DNA of 21,184 nt from Sphacelaria rigidula. Its lineage: Eukaryota > Phaeophyceae > Sphacelariales. Positions 1 through 11,400 of this stretch are shown in pieces; within the stretch, counting starts at the first letter, position 1; each line of letters begins with the position of its first letter. Below the pieces are notes generated by a model that saw nothing but the letters and a program-made list of their open reading frames with translations, was not told the origin of the DNA and ran no database searches. A program made the translations under genes and the position numbers. The DNA lies in contig CAXNAA020000456.1 in the NCBI GenBank assembly GCA_964200075.2, positions 1-21,184 on the forward strand, given 5' to 3'.

Positions 1-74
1 GAGAGGCGCCCGCCCGTCCGCAAGAGGGAGGGGGGGATGAGTAGAGACCAGAAAAACGACGAAAAAAAGAAACC

Positions 75-92
75 CCCCCCCCCCCCCCCCCC
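75..92 (+). repeat. Poly-C run
   Basis: About 18 consecutive C follow an A-rich stretch. On the minus strand this is a long G run able to form G-quadruplex structure. Its exact length is prone to sequencing error. Confidence 0.8.
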
Positions 93-1187
93 GCGCGCCC
101 TTCTCGGGACGAGCCCGTAGTTCCAAGGGACCAACGTATATCTTCCCTTACACTTGCATTTCACCACTAGACCATTATTGAGCACCAAATCAGCACGTCC
201 TTGATACCGCAGGTGAGATATTTTGACGTGTCACGGAAAAACCGTCCCTCTGAGCCATAAACCCAACCCTTTCCTACGGTGGTGGTGAGCTGCTACAGAC
301 GGTACTTTGTACAGGACACACGGAATTACAAAACAGATGCAGCGAAAAATACTCGAGCGGTCCCGTGTACTGTGGATTAGTATTGTTATTTGTGATCATT
401 TTATATCCGCGCAATAGCCCAATCTCTCGAACCCGTGGTGTGCATTGTCCGCAGTTTTCACCTGTAGAAAGGTGTGACCGTAGTGATACAATCCTTGTCC
501 AGAGCGAGCTCTAGCGTGCTAAACCGGGCGTCCAGGACGATGCTATACTCCTGTGGTTATACGCAGAACGCGACGGGGCAACCGGGAACGCGAGTCAAAA
601 CGAGCTCCGCCCTTCTCTAGAGAACGAGAAAAAACAGTTGTGAAGATATGGAACGAGGCTAAGCAAAGACATCGGCTGGCGATTAACAAGCCTGAAGCCT
701 GCAGTACCCATTCTCCTGGGGGTTATAGTGAGGCGAGGGCAGAGAGCGGTAGACTTGAGGTGAAGCACACCAGTGCAGACAGATTGCCGAAATAATAATT
801 GATTTGTAGGAGATGGACGTCAATACCAGTGATCTGGGGTCCGCGACAGTGTGCATTTTTCAGCTAGATACGAGCAGTGGAAAAAACTGCAGGCAAGAGC
901 GTACTTGTGCAAACACCCTTGTGACTGCGAGAGCCTGGGATCTTCAGTGTAGGAGCCTCCGTGGGCACACGTCAGGCTACACATATTTGCACCGGCGTAC
1001 AGCCACCAACAACGTTAATTTTGTGGGTAGCGACACGCTTGATAACTCGGTCACCGAAACAGGTATGTGCTGCCCATCACATAAAAACGAGGGGATGGCG
1101 GTGGAGCTGTACGGTGGGGTTGAGCGACGCGGTTCGATTTCGACTTCCATTGTGATAAAAGTTAGCAACACTGAGGGACGGGGTCTA

Positions 1188-1690
1188 CTCATGATCTTGC
1201 ATGTTGTAGTCATATGACCGTTGAAGCCTCGCATCCCTGAGAAGCCGGGACGGAGCTCGCCGGGTTTTCGCCGTAACAGGCTCGGAAACAATTACCAAGC
1301 GCGAAGCGCCGTCATGTGTTCGGCGAGTGGCACGAAGGGTGCGCTGTATCCTGCTGACATTGTTCGGACCGGAGCATACCAAGCATCTTGCATATGAATG
1401 ACAGCCTCCAGGGAGTTGGTTCATTTTCTGGCATCACCACTTCACGGAAAGCCACGGGTTACACTGCCTCATGGGTGTCTCAACATCAAGACGCTACGTA
1501 GTACGATCCCCTTCGCTCCGGGTTGAAGTTCTTTACCGCGCACAAAATGATTTAACTCGACCAATATCGTTGCGACCGCAAAAAAACACAAGCGAGAAAA
1601 AAAACGTAACCTGGTTGCCTAGCTTGTGCAGTTAGTGGCGTGTTTTACAGCGTCGTTGCCAACCGAAGCCAACCCTTCACAAGGGTGGGG
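1188..1690 (+). repeat. Unclassified dispersed repeat, copy A
   Basis: About 500 bases align by eye with 17851-18345, and the first two thirds also align with the complement of 12906-13227. Shared landmarks are catatgaccgttga, the cgcatccct...gccggga block, caagc(g/a)cgaagcgccgt, cggcgagt(g/c)gca, gaatgacagcctcca and actgcctcatgg(g/a)tgtctca. At the far end come an A-run, then ctggttgcctagctt and tgttttacagcgtc. I saw no terminal inverted repeats, reverse transcriptase or transposase. It looks like a non-autonomous mobile element or a piece of one. Its 3' end here runs into a G-rich tract. Confidence 0.7.
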
Positions 1691-2663
1691 GGGAGGGGGG
1701 GCGTGCGCGAGATCTTCTTTATGCGATTCAAAGATCGAGACAGTGAGGCCGATGGTCTAATGCTTTGAAACGACGCTATTCGCGGGACATCAATATTGCA
1801 CGCACACAACACAACACAAACATCGTTCATCTATTTCTTAGTCCATTTGTAGGATATTAGATCTGTACTGTACGGAGCAATTATGTCTAAGGTGTACCGA
1901 AGTCAGTATACGTAACCTATGGATGATGGCGCTATCATCTCGAAAGGCCGGAGCAACGCAAGGAATGTGATACTCAAAGTGGGTACTCCCTGAGATGGAA
2001 ATGAATAAATAAACACACCTATCTCGAGCACTGCGCAAGCAGGTGCTGTTCAACTGATTTCCACACGCGAAACCACATACTGCATATATTGGCGGGTACC
2101 ACCCAAGAAAAAGTGATTATTGGCCACAATGACTCGTGATATTGGGTGAGAGACGACCGGCTTAAAGAAAAGCACACAAAAAACAAACAAGTTTGCTAGA
2201 AGGCATGAAATATATAACAAGTGTAGAGCCACCTGGTTCGTTTCAGCGACGGAATCGGGAGGAGGTCGGGGGCCGCCGCTTGTGGCCATCCAGTACGTGA
2301 TGTGGATCAGCCCTCCGTGTGACGTTTTGTCTGGGATAGAACTTATCATATACCTGCCGGTGAAGGAGGAGCGAGGAGGGGGCGGAGAGGGGGGGGGGGG
2401 CGCGGGTGGCGTCAGTAGGCTGGTGAGCGCAACCGATTGAATATCACCGCACGTACGGCGACTACGCGGAAGTGCTAAGGTTAATAACTTGTTGATGGGC
2501 AGTCTAATTTTCGCCAGGCTTCAGGAGGTAATGCACCCGGGCGTACTCATTCGTTGCTTGCCTTAGTCATTCGACCATAGACAACGCATCTCTCGAAACG
2601 GCGCAAATAAATATAGGAGGAGGGGGAGGCTCTGCGATTGGGAGGGGGATTCAAAGTGTATCT

Positions 2664-5600
2664 ATGCTGTTCCGGTTTGGTCGATGTTTCGGTTCGCTTC
2701 ATTTTTTTATGCCGATTCGATCCGCCTCAACGTTTCATGTTTTACATAGCTTCATATTTTCGTGTCGGTTCTGTTCGCTTAAGTTCATGTTGATCCGGTT
2801 CGGTTTGATTATTCATGTTGATCCGGTTCGGTTTGATTGTTCATGTTGTTCTGGTCCGGCCAGTTTCCCATGTTTCGGTTCGCTTCGATTGTTGACGTTT
2901 CAGTTTGCTTACATGATTCATGTTGTCCCGGTTTAGCCAATATATCATGTTTCGGTTCGCTTTATATGTTTCTATAGTTCAGTCCGCTTCAATTTCAAAT
3001 GTTGTTGCGGTTCGCTTCAAAGATATGTGCCGTTTGGGTTCGCTTCAACTCTTCAAGTTTGGGTTCGCTTCGAATTTCATTTCGTTCTGATTCGCTTCAA
3101 TGTTTGACGTTCCGCTTCGCTTTTATTCATTATGTTCCGGTTCGATTCAATTCATTATGTTCCAGCTCGGCCCATGTTTCGGCTAATAGTTCGGCCTATG
3201 TGTCGTTTCGCTCTAATTTCATGATGTTCCGGTTCGGTTCAATTCATGGTATCTTCCGGCTGGGTCCGGTTCGGCCCATATTTCCTTTCGATTTAATTTC
3301 ATGTTGTTTCGTTTCGCTGCAATCTTCCACGTTTCGTTTCGCTTCAATCCATGATGTTCCGGTTCAGCCCATGTTTCCCCTCGCTTCAGTTTTATGATGT
3401 TTTGGTTTGGCCCATGTTTCCTTTCGCTTTAGTTTCATATTACGGTTCGCTTCAATTTTTCAAGTTTCGTTTCGCTTCAATTCATGATGTTCCACTCCAA
3501 TTCATCATGTTCTGGTTCGGCCCATATTTCCTTTCGCTTTCATTTTTTGTTATTCCGATTCGTCGCAATTCTTCACGTTTCGTTTCGGTTCAACTCATGG
3601 TCTTCCGGTTCGGCCCATGTTTCCCCTCGCTCTCATTGTATGTTGTTCCTGTTCGCTGCAATTTCTGACCTTGAATTCCAGCCCATGCTTCGTTTCGCTG
3701 TGATATCATGTTTCCATTCGCTGAAATTTTTCACGTTTCGTTTCGCTTCAATTCATGATATTCCGGTTCGGCCCATGTTTCCTTTGGCTTTAATTTCATC
3801 TTGTTTCGATTCGCCGCAATTTTTCACATTTCGGTTCGCTTCAATTCATGGTGTTCTGGTTGGGCCCATGTTTCCTTTCGCTTCATTTTCATGTTTCGGT
3901 TTGCTGTAATTTTTCACGTTTCGTTCCACTTCGATTCATGATGTTCCGGTTCAGCTTATGCTTCCTTTTGCTTGAATTTCATCTTGTTTCGATTCGCTGC
4001 AATTTTTCACATTTCGGTTCGCTTTAATTCATGGTGTTCTGGTTGGGCCCATATTTCCTTTCGCTTAATTTTCATGTTTCGGCTTGCTGTAAATTTTCAC
4101 GTTTCGTTCCACTTCGATTCATGATGTTCCGGTTCAGCTTATGCTTTCTTTTGCTTGAATTTCATCTTGTTTCGATTCGCTGCAGTTTTTCACGTTTCGT
4201 TTCGCTTCGATACATGATGTTCCGGTTCGGCCCATGTTTCCTTACACTTGAATCTTATTTTTTTTCGATTCGTTGCAATTTTCCACGTTTCAGTCCGCTT
4301 CAGTTCGTGATGTTCCCGTTCGCCCCATGTTTCCTTCCGCTTTGATTTCATATTGTTTCGGGTTGCCGCAATTTGTCGTTTCGCTTCAATTCATGATGTT
4401 CCGCTTCGATTTCATGTTGTTTCGGGTTGCCGCAATTTTTCACGTTTTATTTCGCTTCAATTCATTATGTTCCGCTTCGATTTCATGTTGTTTCGATTCG
4501 CTGCAATTTTTCACGTTTTGTTTCGCTTGAATTCATGATGTTCCAGTTCGGCCCATCTTTCCATTCGCTTGAAATTCATGTCGTTTCTGTTCGCTGCATT
4601 TTTTCACGATTCGTTTGGCTTCAGTGTGTGATGTTCTGGTTCGGCCTATGTTTCGTTTCGCTTTGATTCCATGATATTTCGATTCGCTGAAACTTTTTAC
4701 TTTCGTTTCGCTTCAGTGTGTGATGTTCTGGTTCGGCCCATGTTTCGTTTCGCTACAGTTTCATGTTATTTCGATTCCCTGCAACTTTTCACTTTCGTTT
4801 CGCTTCAGTGTGTGATGTTCTGGTTCGGCCTATGTTTCGTTTCGCTACAAGTTCATGTTGTTTCGACTCGCTGCAATTTTTCACGTTTCGTTTAGCTTAA
4901 ATTCTATGGTGTTTCGGTTCGCTTCAATTCATTATGTTCCCGTTCGCCCCATGTTTCGTTTCGCTAAAATTTTATGCTGCTTAGGTTCGCTGCAATTTTT
5001 CACGATTCGTTTTACTTCAACTCATGATGTTCCGGTTCAGTCCATGTTTCGTTTCGCTGCAATTTCTGACGTTTCGTTTCGCTTCAATTCATGTTTCGGT
5101 TCGCCCCATGTTTCCTTTCGCTCTAATTCCATGTTGTTTCGGGTGCCGCATTTTTTCACGTTTCGTTTCGATTCAATTCATGATATTCCGCTTAATTTCC
5201 TATTGTTTCGATTCGCTGCAATTTTTCACGTTTTGATTCGTTTCAACTCATGATGTTCCGGTTCGCCCCATGTTTCGTTTCGCTTCAATTCCATGTTGTT
5301 TCGATTCGGTTCGCCCCATGTTTCGTTTCGCGTCAAGTCCATGTTGTTTCGATCCGCTTCAATTTTGCACGTTCCGTTTGGCTTGAACTCATGATGTTCC
5401 CGTTCACCCCATGTTTTCTTCCGCTCTAATTCCATACTATTTCGGGTGCCGCATTTTTTTACGTTTCGTTTTGCTTCAATTCATGATGTTCCGCTTTAAT
5501 TTCCATGTTGTTTCGAATCGCTGCAATTTTTCACGTTTCGTTTCGCTTGAACTCATTATGTTCCCATTCGCCCCATGTTTGCGTCCGCTCTAATTCCATG

Positions 5601-8135
5601 TTGTTTCGGGTGGCGCATTTTCTCACGTTTCGTTTCGCTTCAATTCATGATGTTCCGCTCTAATTTCTTGTTGTTTCGATTCGCTGCAACTTTTTACGTC
5701 TCGATTCGCTTTAATTCATGATGTTCCTGTTTGGCCCATGATTTCTTTCGCTTGAATTCTATATTGGTTCAATTCGCTTCAGTTCATGATGTTCAGGTTC
5801 GGCCCACGTTTCCTTTCGCTTCAATTCCATGTTGTTAAGATTCGCTGCAAATTTTCACGTTTTGTTTAGCTTCAATATATGATGATCCCGTTCGCCCCCA
5901 TGTTTCCTTTCGCTCTACTTCCATGTTGTTTCGAGTTGCCGCATTTTTTAACGTTTCGTTTTGCTTCAATCCATGATGTTACGCTTAAATTTGCTGTTAT
6001 TCCGATTCGCTGATATTTTTCACGCTTCGCTCTCGCTTCATTTCATGATGTTCCGGTTCGGTCTATGTTTCGTTTCGCTTGAACTCCATGATGTTTCGAT
6101 TCGCTACAACTTTTCACGTTTTGTTTCGCTTCAATTCCATGTTGTCACGATTCGCTGCAATTTGTCACGTTTTGTTTCGCTTCAATTCATCATGTTCCCG
6201 TTCGCCCCCATGTTTTCTTTCGCTAATTCCATGTTGTTTCGGGTTGCCGTATTTTTCAACGTTTCGTTTCGCTTCAATTTATGATGTTCCGCTTTAATTT
6301 GCTGTTGTTCCGATTCGCTGCAATTTTACACATTTCGTTTCGCTTCAGTTCATGATGTTCTAGTTCGGCCCATGTTTTCTTTCGCTTCAATTCCATGTTG
6401 TTTCGATTCGCTGCAACTTTTCACGTTTCTTCTTCACTTGAACTCATGGTGTTCCGGTTCGGCCCATGTTTCGTTTCGCTTCATTTTCATGTTGTTACGA
6501 TTCGCTGTAATTTTTTCACGTTTCGTTTCACTTCAATTCCATTTTGTTTCGATTCCCTGCAATTTGTTCACGTTTCGTTTCGCTTCAATTTCATGTTGTT
6601 CCGATTCGCTGCAATATTTCACGTTCTGTTTCGCTTCAATTCATGATATTCCCATTCGCCCCGTGTTTCGCTTCGCTTCCATTTCATGTTGTTTCGATTC
6701 GCTGCAATTTTGCAAGTTTCTTTTCACTTGAACTCATGATGTTCCGGTTCGGCCCATGTTTCCTTCCGCTACAATTTCATGTTGTTCCGATTCGCTGCAA
6801 TTTTTCACGTTTCGGTTCGCTTCAATTCATGATGTTCCGGTTCGGCCTATGTTTTGTTACGCTTCATTCCCATGTTCTTCCGATTCGCTGCAATTTGTTC
6901 ACATTCGGTTAGCTTCAATTTCCTGTTTCGATTCGCTGCAATATTTCACGTTCCGTTTCGCTTCAATTCATGATGTTCCCATTCGCCCCGTGTTTCGTTT
7001 CGCTTCCATTTTATGTTGCTTCGGTTTCGCTGCAATTTTTCACGCTTCTTTTCACTCCAACTCATGATGTTCCGGTTCGGCCCATGTTTCTTTCCGCTAC
7101 AATTTCATGTTCTTCCGATTCGCTGCAATTTGTTCACATTCGGTTAGCTTCAATTCCTGTTTCGATTCGCTGCAATATTTCACGTTCCGTTTCGCTTCAA
7201 TTCATGATGTTCCCATTCGCCCCGTGTTTCGTTTCGCTTCCATTTTATGTTGCTTCAGGTTCGCTGCAATTTTTCACGTTTCTTCTCACTTGAACTCATG
7301 ATGTTCCGGTTCGGCCCATGTTTCCTTCCGCTCCAATTTCATGTTGTTCCGATTCGCTGCAATTTTTCACGTTCTGTTTCGCTTCAATTCATGATGTTCC
7401 GGTTCGGCCTATGTTTTGTTACGCTTCATTCCCGCATTGTTCCGATTCGCTGCAATTTTTTCACATTCGGTTAGCTTCAATTCATAAGTTCCCGTTCGCC
7501 CCATGTTTCCTTTCGCTTCAATTCCATGTTGCTTCGGTTTCGCTGCAATTTTTCACGTCTCGTTTCGCTTCAATTCATGATATTCTGGTTCGGTCCATGT
7601 TTCATTTCGCTTTAATTATATGCTTGTTCCATTCGCTGCATTTTTTCTTACGTTTCGTTTCGCTTTAATTCATCATGTTCCGGTTCGGCCATGTTTCGTT
7701 TCAATTTCGTCTTGTCTCGATTCGATGCATTTTTTCACATTTCGTTTCGCTTCACTTCATGATGTTTCGGTTCGGTCCATGTTTCCTTTCGCTTTTATTT
7801 CATGTTGTTTTGATTCACTGGAATTTTTCACGTTTCGTTTCGCTTTAATTCATCATGTTCCAGTTCGGTCCATGTTTCCCTTCGCTTTTATTTCATGTTG
7901 TTTCGAGTCGCTGCAATTTCTTCACGTTTCGTTTGCTCCAATGCATGATGTTCTGGTTCGGCCCATGTTTTATTTCGCTTTTATTTTCATGTTTTAACTT
8001 CCAATGTTTCGGTTCGCTCCTCATTCGACTTTCAATCTTAAGCGCTGTTTCGGTTAGCTCCAATTTTTCAGGTTACCTCGGTTAGCTCACATACATAGCT
8101 GTTACGGTCCGGCGTACTTTTTCGTTCGCTTCAAC
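2664..8135 (+). repeat. 5.5 kb satellite array, ~23 bp subunits, 93 bp period, 234 bp higher-order unit
   Basis: The array is built of variants of a ~23 bp subunit (TTCG core, then caat/catg, then ttt). Four variants make a 93 bp unit with the landmarks ttcatgatgttccgg, ttcggcccatgtttcc, catgttgtttcgattcgc and tgcaatttttcacgtttcg. The landmark catgatg occurs at 6735, 6828, 6969, 7063, 7203, 7297 and 7390, giving spacings of 93, 141, 94, 140, 94 and 93. Segments 6969-7202 and 7203-7436 are near copies, a 234 bp higher-order repeat of about ten subunits. Both edges are degenerate and the middle is homogeneous, as expected from unequal exchange. Because 93 is a multiple of three, several frames stay open as a 31-residue periodic translation. 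I take that as an artefact. Confidence 0.93.
6969..7436 (+). repeat. Two adjacent 234 bp higher-order units in the satellite
   Basis: Both units start with catgatgttcccattcgcc and share ccgtgtttcgtttcgcttcc and ttatgttgcttc, then ctcatgatgttccggttcgg at the same offset (7061 and 7295). The second unit diverges in its last third. The block catgttcttccgattcgctg ... gcaatttgttcacattcgg also occurs at about 6870 and 7107, which fits recent local duplication. Confidence 0.8.
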
Positions 8136-8250
8136 TTCTCATGTCTGGATCGGCCTGGTGCGGTGGATGAAAAGAACCCGAGCGTTTCCGCACTGGTGGT
8201 CGAGCTTCCTCGTCACCTCCCGCCCTCCCCCTCCGCACGCACTCTCGTAC

Positions 8251-8459
8251 CTGAAGGGCGAATCATCCGGTCTGGCCCTATCCTCCAGCGTCAAAGACTG
8301 TAAGTGCACCGTCAGGAGCATGTCTGCCGTGCGTGTAGACAGGTCGACAGCCGTACCCCGAATCTCCATCAAAAGACCGCTATCCTTGTGCACCTGCGAC
8401 GCGGGAATCTCCTCCAGTTCGACTAGCAGCAACGAGACCGTTGGAAGCTGTACCTTGAT
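8251..8459 (-). CDS. VPS13: VPS13-like exon f (last exon found in the window)
   Basis: The exon is 209 nt. It follows the acceptor cttgatgacgttgaatcag in phase 0 and ends at TTCAG|GTACGA (phase 2). It reads IKVQLPTVSLLLVELEEIPA, then SGLLMEIRGTAVDLSTRTAD, MLLTVHLQSLTLEDRARP and DDSPFR. Alternating amphipathic strands with 'G..V.[VL]..R..D' and 'L..[LI].[IL]ED' before a DSPF[RK] turn are typical of VPS13 repeats. The pyrimidine tract is weaker than in the other exons, but no other AG is near. The frame stays open past the donor, so the exon end rests on splice consensus and the family motif. No continuing exon was found between here and position 1. Confidence 0.8.
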
Positions 8460-11400
8460 CTGATTCAACGTCATCAAGAGACAAGGGTGGGATTTAGGGG
8501 GCAGGGAACAAAAGGGAAGCCGCGGTATCATCAGGCCGGGATCAGGCGAGATAAAAGACATGGAACACGTTGACAGGCTATAGAAGAAATCACGGGTCAC
8601 GAGTGCACAATCGAATCAACCACATACGAATTCTCGAGCATGCTGTTCCCACGTTTTTCGCTGCACCATGCTCAAGCGCGTATAGATTAGTCTTCGATTG
8701 TTGGGTGACCAGGAGCAATCAGTGTTCTTGTTGATGTTTGTTTTACGAGAAGGGAGAGACGACGGGATTCAAGTGAATACTTTGACTTCAATATGCGGCT
8801 ACTCGTGTTACTACCTTTCCTCCGAATGGCGGGGTTTTCTTCGACTGCTTGAATGTAAAATGGAAATCAGGTCACGTGAACATTCCCGTAAATAAACCTC
8901 GAGACGCATTCATGAATTCCACTCCATGGACTTTCTTCACACCTCGCGTAAATCAAGCTCTGACACGTTTCCATATCTCAATCCATGTACTTCCTTCACA
9001 CAATCGCACAGTTGTAGATACATAAATCACAGCATGTCCACAATATATGTTTGGAAAAGAAAAGAAGCGATAGTAATAATCGCCGTGACAGTTTGTGGTC
9101 CGCCAGGACCAATTACCCGGCGTGGTGTTTCTCATTTCTTCATAAGTGCTCGTTCTCTTTCCATATTCCTGACCAGAGTGAGAGAGGTATTCAAATTTCA
9201 CTTGTTTCTACGATGCACAGCGTTCGCGACATTCTGGCCACCTCTCCCTTCTCTTTCCGAGATGTGCCTTCCTCACCCCCCTGTCGAATACGAGAACAAG
9301 CATCTGGACTTCGCAACAGCTGGAGGGAAGAAAACCGCCAGTTTCTCGTTTCAACACGCACCCCTAGCTTCCGTCGAAGCGCGAGCTTTGACGACCCCCT
9401 TCATTTCACCCCACGAACTCTTTTCCCATCCGAGAAGGCACAGTGCACCGCTGATTTCTTGCTCTCATACAATCCTGTCCATGACTCCATGGGCCCTCCC
9501 TCCTCACTTGCCACCATTTGCCACCAATGGCAAATGGGGAGGTATACTCATATGATGTTGCATGCCGTACTCATGAGACGTCCATGGTCTGATACCACGA
9601 CATGCAACATCATATGAGTATACCTCCCCATTTGCCACCACTTTTCCCAACCTCAACTTCGATCAGCTTGCCTAGCTACTGACGAAACCCTGGCGGCATC
9701 CTCAACCCCACATACCAATATACTATCTGGTGGAAAGAAAAAAAACGCCCCGTGAAACACCCATTGCCCTGCATTCCTCAGACCGTTTTTACCTCCATGA
9801 GAACTTTGCGATCGTCGACCTCGCGCTGAGAAGATTTTTCTAGCTCTTCGGTCACGTCACCCAATCCTTCGGGCGCAACCATGCCTCCTCCCATGAGCTG
9901 GACGCCACCGTCCGTTCCCGGTGTATTCGGAGCGGCTAGGCCTACGGGAGGGGGTCCGACATCTTCACTACCAGGGGCATTCAGGTCGGCCTGCACGGCA
10001 AAAGAAATAGACGAAATGTGCGTTGGGTAGTCTGTGGTTTAAAAAAAAAATGTGAGACGTACTAAAGACAGAACAAGGAACGTGACATAAATATGGCATA
10101 CCATAAGGTTGACAAATGAGAGAGTAAACTCCATGTGGGGACACATTACGTTGACAAAATATTGAAAGAACGGTGATCAATACACTATGCCCCCACGAGA
10201 GATCGGCTGCAGTACCGCGACAGTTGTGCTCGTGCTTTAGTTGTAGAGTCTGGATTTCGGGAATGTGCTATGGTGCGGAATATATAGGTACAGTCCGATG
10301 ATTCTCAGGAGACAAAGTACCTCGTGGGGGCGAAACCCTGAAAAAATAGAAAAAAAAATAGAAGAGAAATACATACACGCACAGGAAGTTCTGGAAACGC
10401 CGAACGAAAATATGACAGCCGAAGAAGGCACGAACAGGTAAGAAACGTGTGGAATACTACATTCATGTATTTTCAACAGAAAATCGGACACTTGCCAGAA
10501 ACGAAATGACGCCGGAACGGAATCAAGACACATCAACGAATGAATACTGACCGAAACAACTGCCCGAGTCGACGGATTACGCACAACGACTTCATCGCAA
10601 AAAAACACCGACAACGGCTCTTGTCACGTTACCTTGGTAACATAGTCCAGCACACTGAAAAGGCTTGTGATCTTGCCGGAGGAAATCACTCCGTTAATAC
10701 CCGGAAGCACCTCCACACCCACCGCCATTCCTGGCTTGGACGCGTCCCCGCCCATGCTCACACCCGCCTGTGTCGACAAAGTAAACAAGTAACGATGGAC
10801 ATGTCTCAACTTCGGGAAAAGAAAAGGCGTATATTTATTTTTAAGGCCAATGCGTTGTAGAGTGGTGATCGGCGGCCACATGGATCATTCCGGAACATTT
10901 CTTTACAACACAAAGCTCCATTTTACAAGGATTTCAAGGTGGTTACCGAGCCAGCTCATGCTCATATCAGCCCCTGCCGGAAAACAACACGGCAGGTGTG
11001 CTGTGTCTTCCTTCCCAGGGTTTTTTGCTTCATCTGTTAGAGTAATTGTCACACATTAATTGATATCCGAGCGACCCTCCCGTGGTCATGACTACGAACC
11101 AGGACCAGGGCTTCCCCCACCGTCGCACTAGCCTGGCAAGATGCCGCTTAACTTCACAGAGTGGACGGGGCGTGCAGTCGACCTGGTATGGCCGTTCCTG
11201 TGCCAAGAGATATTTCGGTATTTTATATTACAGGAGGCGTTTAACTGTCTGAAATTGTACTTGAATACTTCATAGTATTTTATGTGTGTGTACGAGAAAT
11301 GTCTTGAAGGACCATCTTTGGCAGTCACCTCAACGATTGTGAGCACTTTTGACACGAGTACGACAACAGGGATATGGTGTAGTCATAGCAAACGAAAATA

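Larger units (their letters stand above)
1..8250 (-). other. VPS13 intron, at least 8.2 kb, continuing past the window edge
   Basis: Downstream of the last donor I found no segment on the minus strand with VPS13-like coding character, so this stretch is probably one long intron. Positions 1-1187 hold a poly-C run (about 75-92) and no gene I can support. Copy A of the dispersed repeat follows. Positions 1691-2663 contain G-rich tracts near 1687-1700 and 2365-2405 but no recognisable gene. The satellite fills 2664-8135. A short exon in 1-2663 could have been missed, since the next VPS13 motifs vary a lot. Confidence 0.5.

Noticed and set aside
2664-8085. About thirty plus-strand open frames of 60-141 codons, Phe/Arg/Ser rich
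   Set aside because: All lie in the satellite, overlap in different frames, and repeat every 31 residues because the DNA repeats every 93 bases. They show no domain and no consistent frame.
2664-8135. CRISPR array
   Set aside because: There is no constant repeat with unique spacers. All parts of each unit are related, and the setting is eukaryotic.
8926-9617. Overlapping plus-strand frames of 209 and 188 codons
   Set aside because: They overlap each other in two frames, lie in an intron of the VPS13-like gene, end in the perfect foldback, and resemble no known family.
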